Assembly: GCA_036375995.1 (NCBI GenBank)
Contig: DASVBE010000031.1
Span: forward strand, 1-14,766
Source: DASVBE01 sp036375995
GTDB lineage: Bacteria > Actinomycetota > Actinomycetes > Streptosporangiales > Streptosporangiaceae
Reading direction: 5' to 3'
DNA: 14,766 nt
Shown: positions 13,483 to 14,766 of the stretch, piece by piece
Layout of the letters: each line of letters begins with the position of its first letter
How positions within the stretch are numbered: position 1 is the first letter of the stretch
The notes under the pieces: generated by a model
Told to the model about the DNA's origin: nothing
Databases searched by the model: none
What the model saw: only the letters and a program-made list of their open reading frames with translations
Translations under genes and position numbers: made by a program

Positions 13483-14571
13483 GTGAGCTTGTCCATTGGC
13501 ATCGTCGGCCTGCCCAACGTCGGCAAGTCGACCCTGTTCAACGCACTGACCAAGGCCGGCGCGCTGGCCTCCAACTACCCGTTTGCCACGATCGAGCCCA
13601 ACGTCGGGATCGTCGGCATCCCCGACCCCCGGCTGGCCCGGCTGGCCAGCCTGTACGACTCGGCCCGGATCGTGCCCGCCACCGTGCGGTTCGTGGACAT
13701 CGCCGGGCTTGTCCGCGGCGCCTCGCTGGGCCAGGGCCTGGGCAACCAGTTCCTCGCGCACATCCGCGAGACCGACGCGATCTGCCAGGTTGTGCGGGTC
13801 TTCAACGACCCCGACGTGACCCACGTGGACGGCGACGTGTCGCCGGAGCGGGACATCGAGACGATCGCCACCGAGCTGATCCTGGCCGACCTGCAGACGC
13901 TGGAGAAGGCCGCGCCGCGGCTGGCCAAGGAGACCAAGTTCACCAAGGACCCGGAGAAGCTCGAAACGGCCGCGGCGGCCCAGGCGGCCGTGGCGGTGCT
14001 CGACGCGGGCAAGACGCTGTTCGCCGGGGCGGCGGACGCCGGGATCTCGCTGGCTGCGCTGCGCGAGCTGCACCTGATGACGGCTAAGCCGTTCCTTTAC
14101 GTGTTCAACATGGACGTCGGCGAAGTGTCGGACGAAGGGCTAAGGAAGCAGCTCGCCGGGATGGTGGCGCCGGCCGAGGCGATCTTCCTCGACGCGAAGA
14201 CCGAGGCCGACCTGGCCGAGCTCTCCGAGGAGGAGGCGGCCGAGCTGCTGGCGGAGGCGGGCCTCGGTGAGCCCGGCCTGGCTCAGCTCGCCAAGGCCGG
14301 CTTCCGCGCACTTGGCCTGCAGACCTTCTTGACCGCCGGCCCCAAGGAGACCCGGGCCTGGGAGATCCCCATCGGCGCGACCGCCCCCGAGGCGGCCGGC
14401 GTGATCCACACCGACTTCCAGAAGGGCTTCATCAAGGCCGAGATCGTCTCCTACGACGACCTGATCGCGGCGGGCTCCGTCGCGGCGGCCCGGTCGGCCG
14501 GCAAGGCGCGCATCGAGGGCAAGGATTACGTCATGCAGGACGGCGACGTGGTGGAGTTCCGCCACAGCTAA
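13483..14571 (+). CDS. ychF: Redox-regulated ATPase YchF (OLA1-type, Obg family)
   Basis: Ribosome-associated P-loop NTPase of the Obg family that prefers ATP over GTP, involved in stress and translation control (362 aa, normal length). G1 is GLPNVGKST (9-17). The G2/switch region is NYPFATIEPNVGIV (31-44), and the G3 DIAGLVRGA (72-80) is followed by the long helical insert. The C-terminal TGS domain runs from about residue 280 (TFLTAGPKETRAWEIPIGATA) to the end, with the family ending DVVEFRHS. In place of the usual NxxE specificity motif the protein has NMDV (209-212), so the Glu is replaced by Val. GTG at 13483 is fixed by the -10 element and by the MSLSIGIVGLPNVGKS start typical of the family. 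It is divergent from rmuC. Confidence 0.97.
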   Translation: MSLSIGIVGLPNVGKSTLFNALTKAGALASNYPFATIEPNVGIVGIPDPRLARLASLYDSARIVPATVRFVDIAGLVRGASLGQGLGNQFLAHIRETDAICQVVRVFNDPDVTHVDGDVSPERDIETIATELILADLQTLEKAAPRLAKETKFTKDPEKLETAAAAQAAVAVLDAGKTLFAGAADAGISLAALRELHLMTAKPFLYVFNMDVGEVSDEGLRKQLAGMVAPAEAIFLDAKTEADLAELSEEEAAELLAEAGLGEPGLAQLAKAGFRALGLQTFLTAGPKETRAWEIPIGATAPEAAGVIHTDFQKGFIKAEIVSYDDLIAAGSVAAARSAGKARIEGKDYVMQDGDVVEFRHS

Positions 14572-14766
14572 CCATCTCTGGCCAGGGCCGAAGGGGACCA
14601 AAAGCCTTGAGCAAGTTGGGTATTCGATGGGTAATCGACCCCGGCGCCGAAGGCGAATAGCAGCACGACACGAGGTCAATGACCCTGGCGGACGCTAGAT
14701 CCAGCTGCTGAGCCACATTCTGGCGAGCCAGGCCGACTGGGAGATTGGGCTTCCCGCGAGCACGGG
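14572..14766. other. Right edge, no intact gene seen
   Basis: After the ychF stop, this stretch is visibly less GC-rich than the rest. A possible hairpin (TCGAT, 5-nt loop, ATCGA, within 14620-14640, followed by CGCC-GAA-GGCG) could be the ychF terminator, although no T-tract follows. All frames contain early stops or lack a start with a Shine-Dalgarno. The last 67 nt are open in the plus strand after a TAG at 14697-14699 (frame with LLSHILASQADWEIG), so a gene or a gene remnant may continue beyond the window. Confidence 0.3.

Noticed and set aside
11342..13486. 714-codon open frame on the plus strand
   Set aside because: It lies antisense to rmuC and the DUF6542 gene, both of which have clear family features. 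The product is Arg/Gly/Pro/Gln-rich shadow sequence.

Overview
The window is very GC-rich, with strong G/C third-position bias and frequent GTG starts. Several genes have a TANNNT hexamer only 6-7 nt before the start codon, as in leaderless transcripts. These features, and the IspH / DUF6542 / RmuC / YchF block on the right, point to the chromosome of a high-GC actinomycete (Streptosporangiales- or Streptomyces-like). I cannot name the genus.

Layout from left to right. (1) 139-1215: PLP-dependent threonine aldolase, minus strand. (2) 1216-1749: a 534-nt gap without a long gene. It appears to hold a compact minus-strand cassette: helically phased DnaA-box-like repeats, a promoter, a Shine-Dalgarno, a 45-codon ORF with a CxxxC motif, and a 14-bp perfect-stem hairpin like a terminator. 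(3) 1750-3854: a complete type II restriction-modification operon, C5-cytosine methyltransferase first and then a NaeI-family endonuclease. The NaeI catalytic residues are conserved, so the predicted site is GCCGGC. (4) 3988-5388: a DUF3500 protein and a VOC/glyoxalase-fold protein, divergent from the methylase. (5) 5390-8017: an Lrp/AsnC regulator divergent from an EamA/RhtA-type exporter, followed by an aldo/keto reductase overlapping the exporter's 3' end. (6) 8183-9568: a D-hydantoinase/dihydropyrimidinase-type amidohydrolase, minus strand, with a candidate operator around its -10. (7) 9569-10300: a repeat-rich gap with five ~70-bp GC-rich tandem units of alternating type, then three 45-bp units. 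(8) 10301-14571: housekeeping block of IspH, a DUF6542 membrane protein, RmuC and the ATPase YchF. (9) 14572-14766: no recognisable intact gene.

How the genes work together. The methylase and endonuclease form one defence unit, with the methylase transcribed first so the host is protected. Lrp most likely controls the adjacent exporter. LtaE, the exporter and the hydantoinase are separate metabolic functions in amino-acid and nitrogen chemistry, with no evidence of a shared pathway. IspH supplies isoprenoid precursors. RmuC and YchF are conserved maintenance and stress proteins. The most novel candidates are the small-ORF cassette at 1415-1759 and the repeat array at 9704-10246. The latter also concentrates 11 copies of the predicted NaeI-type site in 352 bp.
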